Below, one piece after another: positions 52,171 to 62,937 of a stretch of 64,000 nt of DNA. The notes under the pieces are model-generated. The model saw only the letters and a program-made list of their open reading frames with translations. It was not told where the DNA came from and ran no database searches. Origin of the DNA: Girardinichthys multiradiatus (lineage: Eukaryota; Chordata; Actinopteri; Cyprinodontiformes; Goodeidae); assembly GCF_021462225.1 (NCBI RefSeq), contig NC_061818.1, forward strand, positions 13,055,276 to 13,119,275, read 5' to 3'. Numbering within the stretch: position 1 is the stretch's first letter; the number at the start of each line of letters is the position of its first letter. The translations under genes were made by a program, and so were the position numbers.

Positions 52171-53442
52171 GTTTTACTGCTACATAGATAGCTCAGTTTA
52201 TAACCGTCTATGCTCACAGGTTCTGCCAGCGCTCGGAGGAAACAACTCTCAGGGGAATATAGCTGCAGCCACTGATATACGTGGAGCCATTGCAGGAAGC
52301 GTAATGAACTCCCTTAGAAAAGCACTCCCATCATAGATAAGTTGAACTATTAAAACAACACAAAACCTTCGCCTTTACGACACCAAGATGTCAGCTATTT
52401 TACAATTTACATTTCATTGTGTCAAAGTAGCAAAAGAGACAGCTATTGCACAGTGATCAGCTTCAGGGCGCTAACTACCAATCAGACTTCATGATATTTG
52501 TCTGTTACTCTCCAACAGCATCAACCAAACAAACCAGCCAATCAAAGGGTTCCAGTGTTGGACCAATCAGCGACCAATAATTACTGCGCGTGTGGCAGCG
52601 AAGAGATAAAAAGCCACACACCAATGTCTCCGCCATATTGTGAGTGACAATGTTGTTCTTAGTATAAAATATAAAAAGATTATAAGTCGCAGTATTTTTC
52701 CAAAGGTGGTTTTAAATGCATTTCAAGCATGTTGTGTTTCCTCTTGATTGTTTTATCTTAGTTTGATAGCAGATATTGTCCATTTTTGTCTCAGATTAAC
52801 ACCACTAGCACATGGAAGACCATATATTATCGTATATGAAAACAGTTGTTTTGAATCAGTTAATTTAAAATATTTTTATTCAAAATCCCTGTTTCCAAGA
52901 ACACTTCTATGGTTTTCTAAGGTGAATCTGCCTCTAACAGATTGGTAGACATGTTTCTACTGGGCAACAAAGCCAATGTGGCATCTGCTCTTTTGTGTTT
53001 ATGCTAAATATGCATTGCAATGAGACATGTTATATATCCACTTTGTATATATAAAACCTCAAGTAAAACATGAATAAAGCATAATTTGTCAAACCCAGCA
53101 GTATTGTAGTATGCGATGTAAAACTAAAATACACCATTGTAAAGACAAAAAATTGTGAAAAACAAAAAAAATTAGCTCTCAAGGAACATCTTATTTTCAG
53201 CGATCAACAATAACTTGCAACCTCCAGCTTATAACAGAAAGACCATGTAATAAATCAGGGGTTAGATTGAAAACTACATTTGTCTTGAGCTGATATTTTT
53301 TGAGTAGAAATCTGACAGATTTACAAGATAATGGTGGTAAAAATTAATTTCTCTAGTATAAGGATAGAATATAAGAGAATGACTCTGAGTGATGAAGGTA
53401 GCGATTCTGAGAGACCAAAGCAGCATTTAATGGGTAAAACAA
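52171..53442 (-). promoter_or_regulatory. ankrd54 upstream region and foxred2 3' flank
   Basis: Between the ankrd54 start codon and the foxred2 stop. On the minus strand two CCAAT boxes (as ATTGG) cluster at about 52,560-52,577 next to a CGCG string, and CAATATGGCGGAG lies at 52,629-52,641. Together they make a plausible ankrd54 promoter about 400-470 bp upstream of the ATG. The rest (52,700-53,440) is AT-rich and should include the foxred2 3' UTR, whose end I cannot place. Confidence 0.45.
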
Positions 53443-56400
53443 TCAGAGGTCAAGTTTCAGTCCAGAAGATACGGATGCTCCAGGTGGTGCCAGGTAGTTT
53501 GGAAATGCAGGGTTTGCTGCCGTTGACATTCCAGCAGTGACTTGCTCAACCGGCACCGGTCCAGCCTTGTAAACGCGCCGTCTCAGGTGACTGTAGTGCT
53601 GGACGCCCTGCTGATTCAAATATCCCTGCTGACAGAACAGCGGAGGCTTATGGTGTGTGAGGGCTGAGTGGAAACACGTCTCTGAAATGCAGAAGGAAAC
53701 ACACACAGCTGTGAGGAGTTGAGAAAGAAAATTGAAAAGAAAAAAAAAACGCCCCCACTGTGAATTTTGCTTATGGAGGATGTGGTTTAGAAATGTAAAA
53801 AAAAAAGTTTTCACAAGACCAGGAAAATGTGCTATAAGCCAGTGTGATGGACTAGGAAAACCAAACCAAACCTTAAAAAAAGGAAGGCTTGCTGCAGCGT
53901 CAATGAACTGATTTGATCAGCTGAGCTTCCTTAGTTGAAAAACATTTTAATACTTTGCATGAAAAAAAAAAAAGAATTTAACCGCATTATATTTTAACTA
54001 TAACCAAATTGGAATTTGAATTTTTGTCTGTGTCTCGATTTAATATGAGAATACATGTGACTATAAATTGGATCTGTCTTCTAAAGTGCTTTCAGACACC
54101 ATTTTTTGTGAATCAATCCTATATAAATAAACTAAATAGAATTAAACTGAAGATACACAGGCTCATAAAGAAACATTAATACATGCTCTGCTTTTTTCAT
54201 CAGTTGAGCCTTAAATTATGTGCATAATCTATTTTTAATGCTTTTTGTTTTCTTCCAGATTCTTATTTACAAATTTTGAAAAATTCTGCATTTTAAGGGA
54301 ATTTTTGTTTTAAAAATTAAAGATCATATTTCCACTGGAGTGCTTCTACCACATTATGTTGTGATTGGTACATTTGAATTAAGTAAATTGTGATAATGAT
54401 GATTTTGGTTATATTACAAAGAGTTATAAATAGTCAGTAGGACTTTACAGATCATATGCTCTGTTTAAGGAACAGATCAGTTACTGTCCTGCCTTACCTG
54501 CACTGAATGCCCTCAGGTCAGTCTGGACACAGTGCTCCAGAAAGCGCCGCAGTGGCTGGATGTGAGACAGGGGACCGTCCCATTCTGTGAGGAAGTCCTC
54601 AACCATGTGATGAATCGCCTTTGGCCTTGGTAAAGGCCAGCCATGGGGACGCATCTTCATGTCTTGCTCTGTTAAAAAAAATACAAAATAAACCCAAATT
54701 CCCGGAGTTCGCTGAAAACCATCCCAACTACAATGCTGTTTGATGATGGCAGCATTCATACCTGTAGGGAGTGAGTCATAGTAGTATAAAACAGGGTGGA
54801 GAAAGTTGGATTTCCAAGCTCTAGTCCAGTCTGTTTCTGCCCTGCTACGCCCAAGATAGTCTATCTTCTTCTTCCCATACTGCATGACCACCACTATCAC
54901 CCCTTGACTGGACACCTCATGGCCAGAAAGAGAGGAGAACTGGGGCAAAGCCTGGAGCAGAAACTCTTCGATGTACTCACAGTGAGAACTAAAACGAAAG
55001 GAAACAACGCAAACATACAATCAGCACAGAAGTTCAAGGTTAATGTGTCCGTGGTTACAAGGCGCGGTACTGTGTGTGGGCGAAGAGATCTGCTTTAGGC
55101 AAGAAATGAGTATAAGCTTCTGAAACAGGAACATCTGTAGGATGAAAAACAAAATGGTTCAAACATTACACAGTGCTTTACAAAAGTATCCATAACTCTT
55201 GAACTTTTTCACATAAGTCATTTTATGATTAGAAACTTCTAAGTATTTTATTGGTTTTCTTTTTTTGTGACAGACCATCATAAAGAATGCCATAACTGTA
55301 AAAAGGATGGAGAAGCTGGAAATACAGCTGGCACTGTTTTGGGGTATATCGGTACAAGCTTTGTACATTTACAGACATGTTTTGGCCCATTCTTCTCAGT
55401 AAAATTGCTCAAACAGTCTTATTGAATGGAAAGTGTCTGGGAACAACAATTTTCCAGTCTTGCCAAATAACCCCAAAACATCAATGTGCTTTGATCTAAA
55501 ACAATCTGTTGCAGCTCTGGTTGCATGTTTAGAGTCATTGTCCTGCTAGAAGGTGAACCTCCGCTCCAGTCTCATGTCTTTTGCAGCATCTGATAGGTAT
55601 TTTATTCCAGGATTGCCCTGGATTTAGCTCCCTCCATTTTCCCATCAACTCTGACAAGCTTCCTTATCTTTACCAAGGCTATGAATAATTCTGGCCCAAC
55701 AGTTGTTGTGTCAACAGATTTTTCCACCTGTGCTGTGGATCTTTGTCCCTTTGCCCCTGAAGGTCACTCAAAATATCTCTGCAAAAAGGCTGCTTTGTAA
55801 ATAACGAATACTTAGAAGTGAAGAGAAAAGCTGGAAAAAGTGCCTAAGTGCTCAGGATATCAGAAAATCAGCTGCTCACCCTTGAAGAAGTATAACATCC
55901 CCGAGCATCTCAAACATTTGGTACGGTCCAGAGGCCTCTCCGACCCGCTTCAGGATCCAGGACATCAGCTGTGTTGTCACGAGTCTGGTTGATGGCCATG
56001 TGTTGCCGTGGTAACGGTATTCGAGTAAACGATGTACGGCTCGAGCTGAAGTAGAGAACTCATGCGGCTTATTTGAAAATTTAAATGACATAAATGGACA
56101 TCATTGTTGCTGTTGTTGTCATGAAATCCTGGCTTTTGAGTGCTACTAAACCCACTGCTCGTTCCTACAAATCTGAATAAATGTCCCAAACATCTGAAAA
56201 GAGCAAAGATTCCCCGGAGGTTTTACCTGTATAACGGAATCCATGGACGAAGCCTCCAGCAGAGGCTCGATAGTCTCTGGAGTGAGAGGCGGTTCCCAAA
56301 AGGAACAAACCGGGAGTGTTCTTTCCCTCATACCACGCCGTCACCCCTGGTAGTCTCCCTTTTGCATTTTCGCTGTGTGGGGGGCATGCAGAGCTGAGGA

Positions 56401-59354
56401 GATTTACATAAACAATGCTTGAATAACGCAAGCTTGTTTGGGCTTTTAAGACACAAAGGAAGTTCTCAGGAACTCCGGGCAGCTTGGTTATTTTGATCTG
56501 TACCTGTCAAAAATACTGAAGTTGAACCTGAATCCAAGGCATCGGATCACCCGGTCATAAGGTTTCCGCAGGGGAAAGTTGTCGATGTGGTCAACTTGAA
56601 GCTCCTCTCGGGATGCAATAGAACCATTCCTCTCATCGCTGTTCTGCATGTACTTCTGCAAACCCAGATAGAGCTTTGCCCTCATCTCTGCATCCTTCAC
56701 TCCTGATCTCCTGCTGCTCTTCTCTTGTTTGGAGATGACTACGTCCTCCAGGTGTGCCTCAACCAACCCGTCAAGAGATTTCAGCTGGTATGTGTCCAAT
56801 AGCTCATTGTTAACAGCTCTGGAATACATAAACAAAGCAGAAGTGTTTCTTCTCCTCATCTTACTTATATGAATAACATTTCCTGTTTTTACATCTTGCT
56901 TTACCGGAGATCTCCAACATAATGCGTCTGCCAGGCCAGACGGACGGGGCTGGAGCTGAGCATGTGCACCCGACTCGCTCTTCCTACGATGCTCTGAGCT
57001 GTTTCAAATGCAGAGTTTCCTTTCCCTAAGATCAGCACAGCCTGGCCTTTGTAGTCATCAGGGTTAGTGGTGATGGACTCATAGCCCTCAACCAAGTCAG
57101 ACCCTGCAAACTCTACCTCCTGAGGAACCCACAGACCTGTCGCTACTAGAAGGATGCTGGAGTAGAGATAAATAAAAGTACAATGCATTGCAACCCACAG
57201 TAAATTGGCAAAGGTATTCATGCCCTGTATACGTTTTGTCACGTTACAGCCACAAACTTCAATGTATTTTATTATGATTTTATATGATAGACCAAGGGCT
57301 GCACGGTGGTGCAGTTGGTATCACTGTTGCCTTGCAGCAAGAAGGTCCTGGGTTCAACGTCAGGCGCGGTGTCTTTCTGCATGGAACATGGGCATGTTTA
57401 ATACTGCATGTTCTGTAATAATAACATAAACCTAATTTTTTCAGTGCATGTTCTCCCCGTGCCGAGGACTCCAGCTTCCGCCCACAGTTCAAAAACGTTA
57501 ATTGGTCTCTCTCAATTGCCTTTAGGTGTGAATAGGTGTGAGCATGATTGTTTGTTCTGTGTGTCTCTGTGTTGCCGTGCGATGGACTGTCAGCCTGTCC
57601 TGGGTGTACCCTGCCTCTCGCCCATAGACCGCTGGAGAGAGGCACCAGCTCCCCATGACCTAGTACGGAAGAAGCAGGTACAGAGGATGGATGATAGACC
57701 AACACAAAGTGGTGCAAAATACTGACGTGAATTGGAAAAAGATACATTGTTTCCCAAAAAAAGTGTGGTGTTCATTTCCATAGGTATTACACCAAACAAA
57801 ATTAATACACAAACCCAAAACATTGGCTCTAACACCCCCCTTTAGCCTGATGCTACTAAATAAAATCCAGGCCAATCACAGTTAAAGTCAAGGATAGAGT
57901 TTGTCACTGCCTGTGTAGGGGACTCGGCAAACATAAAAAAGAAGGTGCTCTGGTAAGTTGAGACCAAAACTATACAATTTTTGCTTGCGTGCAATGTGGC
58001 AAGAGACTGGGATCTGTTTGCAGTTGGCTAAATAGGGTGCAATCCTGGGTAAAAGAACTTGTTAGAGGCTGCAAAAGACTTCAGACTGGGATAGAGGCTC
58101 ACCTTCCAGTAGGACAATTTTACTAAGCATACAGCCAAAGCAGTAATGAAATAGTTTAGATCAAAGCACATTCATGTATTAGATAGTCAAGTCAAAGTCC
58201 AGACCTACATATTTATTTCGGAATCTGTGACAAAACCTGAAAATTGATTTCAGCCTAAAGATTTACAAAGTTGGAACACTTGGAGCTTTAGTTGGAGTGG
58301 AAAGACGGATTCTTAATAAAATGAAGAACATTATGGAGAACCCTGAGCATCCTCTTCATGAGACTGTCCTACAACAACAGAGTGTCTTTGGTCAGAGGCT
58401 TCTCCAGATCTGCTGTAAGACGGAGTGCTACAAGAGATTCTTCCTGCCCACAGCCATCAGCATCTACAACGGCTCTTTGAAGAAGACCTACATGATATGA
58501 GCTACAACAACATTTAATTTCCCTTTGGGATTAATAAAGTATTTTTGAATTGAATTTAATAACTGAGTATTAACTCAGGGGGGTTGAATACATATGCACA
58601 CCACACTTTTCAGACTTTTACTTGGAACTAAATTAACCCCAGTATCACTATGTCAATAAAATACATTAAAACTTGTGGCTGTAAGGTAACAAAATAGGAA
58701 AAAGATCAATATTTTTTTTTTAGATTACCTGCATGTATAGTCTGCTGCGTGTTGATCAGTGAGGACGTAGCTCCTTCCTGTGGCTGACTGAACAGACCTG
58801 ATCCGTCCGATGTCCACACCATAATGTACTTTTAACCCGAGCTCCCTCACAAACATGGAAAGGTACAGAGGGAAAGCATCGGCCGGAGGGTAAAACTCGC
58901 TGCTCAACCTCCTGAACAGCAGGTCTGGTTTATCGCTCAGCAGAGAGTTCCAGTCATGCCGCAGGTTGAACTCTCGATTGCACCTTCCTGTGTGGATTTT
59001 GTTAATGCTAATCAGCTTCCTGTGCCTGGGATATCTTCAAACATAGAAAACGAAAGAGAAAAAAATGCTTTAAAATGTGACACACACGTACCATTTTTAC
59101 TGCCAATTTCGAAATCAGAGCTCTCATAAAGTTTCTCACTTGTTGAAAAAGCTGCCTGGGCCAGAGTTCCTCTCCAAGATGATGTAGTCCCTTCTTGCTT
59201 TGGAGAGGAAGAACCCCATCTGTAGACCAGCAGGTCCAGCTCCAAGCACACAGTAATTGTAGTGTCTGGTACCATTGTAGTGGTGCTCATCGAAGGAGGT
59301 TAGCACAAAGCCAAACAGGGTAAAAAGGATGAAACACAGAAGGTTTGGCTCCAT
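53443..59354 (-). CDS. foxred2: FAD-dependent oxidoreductase domain containing 2 (FOXRED2/ERFAD) homologue
   Basis: Nine coding exons, 685 aa (human 684): 59,140-59,354; 58,729-59,034; 56,905-57,156; 56,504-56,818; 56,227-56,393; 55,880-56,045; 54,762-54,988; 54,498-54,668; 53,443-53,681. The ATG at 59,354 is followed by a signal peptide ([14 protein letters not shown], residues 5-18). FAD motif GAGPAG at 38-43; [12 protein letters not shown] after it; second dinucleotide motif GKGNSA at about 218-223; FAD-associated [11 protein letters not shown] and [18 protein letters not shown]. Conserved C-terminal strings include [34 protein letters not shown] and [10 protein letters not shown]. In mammals this ER-lumen flavoprotein acts in ER-associated degradation with SEL1L, OS-9 and ERdj5. 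Odd: the protein ends LKLDL, not a clear KDEL-type signal. An acceptor CCATCAG at 59,359 implies an upstream 5' UTR exon. Confidence 0.95.
55165..55830 (-). mobile_element. Non-autonomous Tc1-like element in foxred2 intron 6
   Basis: The left end is ACAGTGCTTTACAAAAGTATCC. Inner blocks are TGTTTTGGCCCATTCTTCTC (55,377), GCAGCTCTGGTTGCATGTTTAG (55,514), TTGTCCTGCTAGAAGGTGAACC (55,539) and CACCTGTGCTGTGGATCTTTG (55,727). The first and last are also seen in the 24.1-25.2 kb copy and define the same family. There is no transposase frame and the right terminus is decayed. Confidence 0.65.
57296..57690 (+). mobile_element. tRNA-derived SINE-like element, second copy
   Basis: It begins GGGCTGCACGGTGGTGCAGTTGG and shares all blocks of the 8,388-8,753 copy: GCACTGTTGCC-type head, TGCATGTTCTCCCCGTGC, GCGATGGACTG and GAGAGGCACCAGC. 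It ends in a GAGGATGG tail. A 12-bp target duplication ATGATAGACCAA flanks it (57,284-57,295 and 57,691-57,702). About 60 bp between 57,385 and 57,450 appear duplicated or inserted relative to the first copy. Confidence 0.8.
58260..58560 (+). mobile_element. LINE 3' end, Rex1-like
   Basis: The frame at 58,297-58,500 encodes [21 protein letters not shown], then [24 protein letters not shown] and AISIYNG. This is the C-terminal block of Rex1/CR1-like fish LINEs. A 3' UTR with GGGATTAATAAAGTATTTTTG and a GAATTGAATTTAAT tail follows. It is a 5'-truncated insertion, as is usual for LINEs. It is distinct from the 40.5-41.3 kb fragment. Confidence 0.75.
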
Positions 59355-61030
59355 AACCTGATGGGATAGGAAGCATAGTAGCATTGGAATAAAAATGTTT
59401 GATGGGGTGGTATCAATGGACGTTGTTACTAAGAATGAAGCCAGAAGAAGCACAAAAAATGTCTAAGAAGCTTCTAAAGATGAAACTGTATTTTCTGCTG
59501 AGGTATGTTGGCTGTTCATTCAAGATTCTCCTTTTAAACAGAGGCTCAGGAAGCTAATGGGAACAGAACATGTTGGATTAGGAAGCTTTCGCAGTCTCTT
59601 GGAATCTTATATTTGACATAAGGGTCTGTTTACTTCATGACATCACCTCTGGTCCTAACTCACTTGAACTCAAGTAAAAATAATTCAGTCAATCAATTAA
59701 GGCTCCTGTGCACCCAATATAAATGAATGAATAATGTTTGAAAAAGCCTTTTGCTCCCAAATATTAAGTTGGAAACAACTTTTTTTTACTTTTGATTTGA
59801 TCTCGCAAAAGAATAGCAATGTTTCTTTTTAACATAAAGAATATATTGTTGAGACAGATCATCGCTTATTACAGATCGTAGAAAGAAAGTATGTTGTTGG
59901 TATTTATAGATCAAAAGGAGAAACCTGAATCGACAAAAATCGGCATTCTCAAGTCAGAGCGTTAGAAAATCAGTGAACATAAATCTACCACCAAATTTCC
60001 CTGATCCCACACATCTCTATATTTGTTCTAGAAAAAGAACTACACAGATATATGGGATTTCAATCAGTCTTTAAGTGATCATCTGTCATTCAGATTATAT
60101 ATTCCTTCGTGCCATTATGACATTTATTATAGAACTTTACATAAAAAAATAATAATTTGTTCAGTATGGCTTGAACCTCATTAACTACACGCCATGTACA
60201 CAATGTCAGATTCAGTTAATTATATTTGTTCCGATGAGACTCGTTTGCCTTTTAAAAATTACAACCTTTAAACAGGTATTAAACATACTTATTTATTAAC
60301 CCCACATGTCTGTATTAACATTGTTTCTTTATTGGTCGGATGTAATATTCTAACCTTTAAAGTTGTGTTTTATTCGCCGAAAATAATAGAGGCTGGAAAA
60401 CACCAGTCTGTGTGGAAATATTCTATATAATATGAAGTGAATTACTTTTTAAAATACTATTCTAATTTATTGAAAATGACAGTATATGCTGATAATACTT
60501 ATGACAACAAGATTTATCATGTATAAAATGTTAAGAGATATATTTTTTGAATGTTTATAGAAACTGTCCCATGCTTCTAGAGCCCAGAAGGTATTACTGG
60601 CATGGTTATTGAACAGAATACTCCTCTTGTATGAGCGATCTTGGTTCTGTTACTCTTACATTTGTAGCTCTGTCTTCTGGGATCATTTTAATGCTCTTGG
60701 GAGCCACCTGCTGGTGTGGGGGCTGGTTTCCCTTAAGCAGCTGCTGGATTTGCTTATGTCTTGGGCCGACTCTGTATGCAGGTAATTATCAGATGGTGCT
60801 ATTCAAACAATATGGTTTAACATGTCTATTCAGCAAATCGTTTACCTAATTACCTTCTGTGGGCCACAATTACTGCTCTTTATCCGCAGTCTACATGTTT
60901 TTGGATCATAATTGGGGCTTTGGGTTAACACCGTCCATAGCTATACATATTTAGGCTACATTCAGTTCCAAACCAGAGAAAACATTTGTTCCCGTAAAGA
61001 TTGATAAAAAGCCAGCGCTGCACTTTAGCG
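59355..61030. other. foxred2 upstream, no gene recognised
   Basis: AT-rich. The coding exon extends a few bases upstream to an acceptor at 59,359; a further 5' exon must exist but is not identifiable. A 72-codon plus-strand frame at 60,631 has no motif and I do not call it. Confidence 0.45.
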
Positions 61031-61450
61031 AGAAAGAACTTATGAAACCGCAGTAAACTGCAGCTTTCTGTGGACAAGGATCCCTCGGCTCTCCATGAAC
61101 TGCCTGGCCGATGTTATGTCACCCTGCTGGGGATGCGGAGGCTGCTGCCGCGGCGGGAGCCAGATGTGAGGACGGTGTTATCGCTTCATATATGTCAAAG
61201 ATGGAAATGTTACCTTCTACATGAGTCGGTGACTCTCCCGCCACATCTGGGGCTTCAGATATATTGAAATGGCAGCATATTTGTTCTCATCAGGCATTTT
61301 AAATCGCGTTGAGGGTGCAGCCTTCTGTAAATCTCCACCACGCAGCCCACTTCCCCCCGGGTTATGAAAACCAATGGAGAGCTGCCTGCATAAAGGGGCG
61401 TGATCAGAGAAATAACATAGGAGACACAGGAGCCGAGTCATGTTTCAAAT
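61031..61450 (-). promoter_or_regulatory. CpG-richer patch, candidate foxred2 promoter
   Basis: This block has more CpG than the 10 kb around it (GCCGCGGCGGGAGCC near 61,146, AATCGCGTTGAGG near 61,303 and CCCCCCGGG near 61,354). It lies about 1.7 kb upstream of the foxred2 coding start. Position and composition make it the best candidate for a promoter or first exon, but I see no donor that pairs convincingly with 59,359. Confidence 0.3.
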
Positions 61451-61772
61451 CCACTTAAAGAGACCCGAATACAACGTAATAAACAGGCTGGAATAAAAAA
61501 AATAACTGCAATTGTTTCCATCAACATTTTAGATACGCCCAATAAAATACTGGAGAAGTCTTTTACATTTTCATGGATTTTTGTCCTGTACTGACTGGCC
61601 TTAGGCAAACAGTATGGTGGGTCCAGTTGCTATTCAGTGTCGGGGCAGATTTGTCCTGCAAATGTCACATAATGTTTCCTTGAGTTGTTGAACCATGTTG
61701 CCTTGATAAGCTGTTATGATTTGTTGTATGAACCTGTCATCGAGTCCTATACTACGGTGGCCGGGGGGTGCA

Positions 61773-62329
61773 AAACACTTTTACATTTCAGAAAACAAAT
61801 TTACATTTCAGAAAACATTTTTACATTTCAGAAAACACTTTTACATTTCAGAAAACATTTTACATTTCAGAAAACATTTTTGCATTTCAGAAAACATTTT
61901 TGCATTTCAGAAAACATTTTACATTTCAGAAAACAAATTTACATTTCAGAAAACATTTTACATTTCAGAAAACAAATTTACATTTCAGAAAACAAATTTA
62001 CATTTCAGAAAACAAATTTACATTTCAGAAAACAAATTTACATTTCAGAAAACATTTTACATTTCAGAAAACAAATTTACATTTCAGAAAACAAATTTAC
62101 ATTTCAGAAAACAAATTTACATTTCAGAAAACATTTTACATTTCAGAAAACAAATTTACATTTCAGAAAACATTTTTACATTTCAGAAAACAAATTTACA
62201 TTTCAGAAAACAAATTTACATTTCAGAAAACAAATTTACATTTCAGAAAACATTTTTACATTTCAGAAAACAAATTTACATTTCAGAAAACATTTTACAT
62301 TTCAGAAAACAAATTTACATTTCAGAAAA
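61773..62329. repeat. 19-20-bp minisatellite, about 28 copies
   Basis: Tandem units ACATTTCAGAAAAC joined by spacers of the forms AAATTT, ATTTTT or ATTTT, giving 19-20 bp periods. The C before A at the core varies once (GCATTTCAG). Every unit includes a TTTACATTTCAG string that looks like a 3' splice site. All three plus frames stay open over more than 220 codons because no stop occurs in the unit; this is not a protein gene. It directly precedes the Harbinger element. Confidence 0.95.
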
Positions 62330-62369
62330 TCAACCGGAAAGGGAATGTACCAACACTGACCTGGAAGTT

Positions 62370-62828
62370 AGCCTCAGGGCTGCATCCTTCGAAGGCCGTA
62401 TTTGTAGACCGATTACGTTACAGCGCGGCGACGAAGGCTGTCCCAATTCATGAATCATGACTCCCTCCAAGACAAATGTGTCCTTATTTTGCCCGATTTG
62501 AAGGATGGGTCGTGAGTATCCTTCGCGGCCCATCATTTCCCATCATTCATTGCGGGTCGAAGTGGATTGGTCAAGCAGGGGAAGCCATGGCGGACCATAG
62601 CAACAAAAGCTGTGAGTAAATTGTGGAAAATTACACTTTCTGTGGCACAAATTAACTTCTACAATGTTTTTAGTGCGGGAATATAACTATGTAGACGTGA
62701 AATATCTGCTTGATTTATGTAGACATCGCTTAATTTCAAACGTGCTCCGACGGGTTCGGAGTTTTCCGTTCCCGGCGTAGTAACCGGGTCGCCTCGCCAG
62801 CCCTATATATATAAGGCCTAACCCTAAC

Positions 62829-62885
<57 letters not shown>

Positions 62886-62892
62886 TAGATAG

Positions 62893-62937
<45 letters not shown>

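Larger units (their letters stand above)
57200..58715. mobile_element. Tc1-like element with nested SINE and LINE inserts (foxred2 intron 2)
   Basis: The host element starts TTGGCAAAGGTATTCATGCCC (57,207) and ends near 58,715, with TTTCAGACTTTTACTTGG and AAAACTTGTGGCTGTAAGGTAACAAAATAGG as the complementary inner terminus. Its middle keeps CAAAGTCCAGACC (58,193) and an AGATCAAAGCACATTCATGT string, as in other Tc1-like copies. A SINE (57,296-57,690) and a LINE 3' end (58,260-58,560) interrupt it. Removing the SINE rejoins TATATGATAGACCAA with CACAAAGTGG, the expected continuous text. Confidence 0.7.

Noticed and set aside
54796..55098. 100-codon plus-strand frame
   Set aside because: Antisense to foxred2 exon 7 and adjoining introns.
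61070..61267. 65-codon plus-strand frame in a CpG-rich patch, and the alternative MNCLADVMSPCWGCGG frame
   Set aside because: A donor-like GTGAGG follows, but no downstream exon, domain or known neighbour supports a gene; I kept it only as a possible promoter region.
61685..62460. Three overlapping plus-strand frames of 224-245 codons
   Set aside because: They read through a 19-20-bp minisatellite that contains no stop in any frame; the products are pure tandem repeats with no domain.
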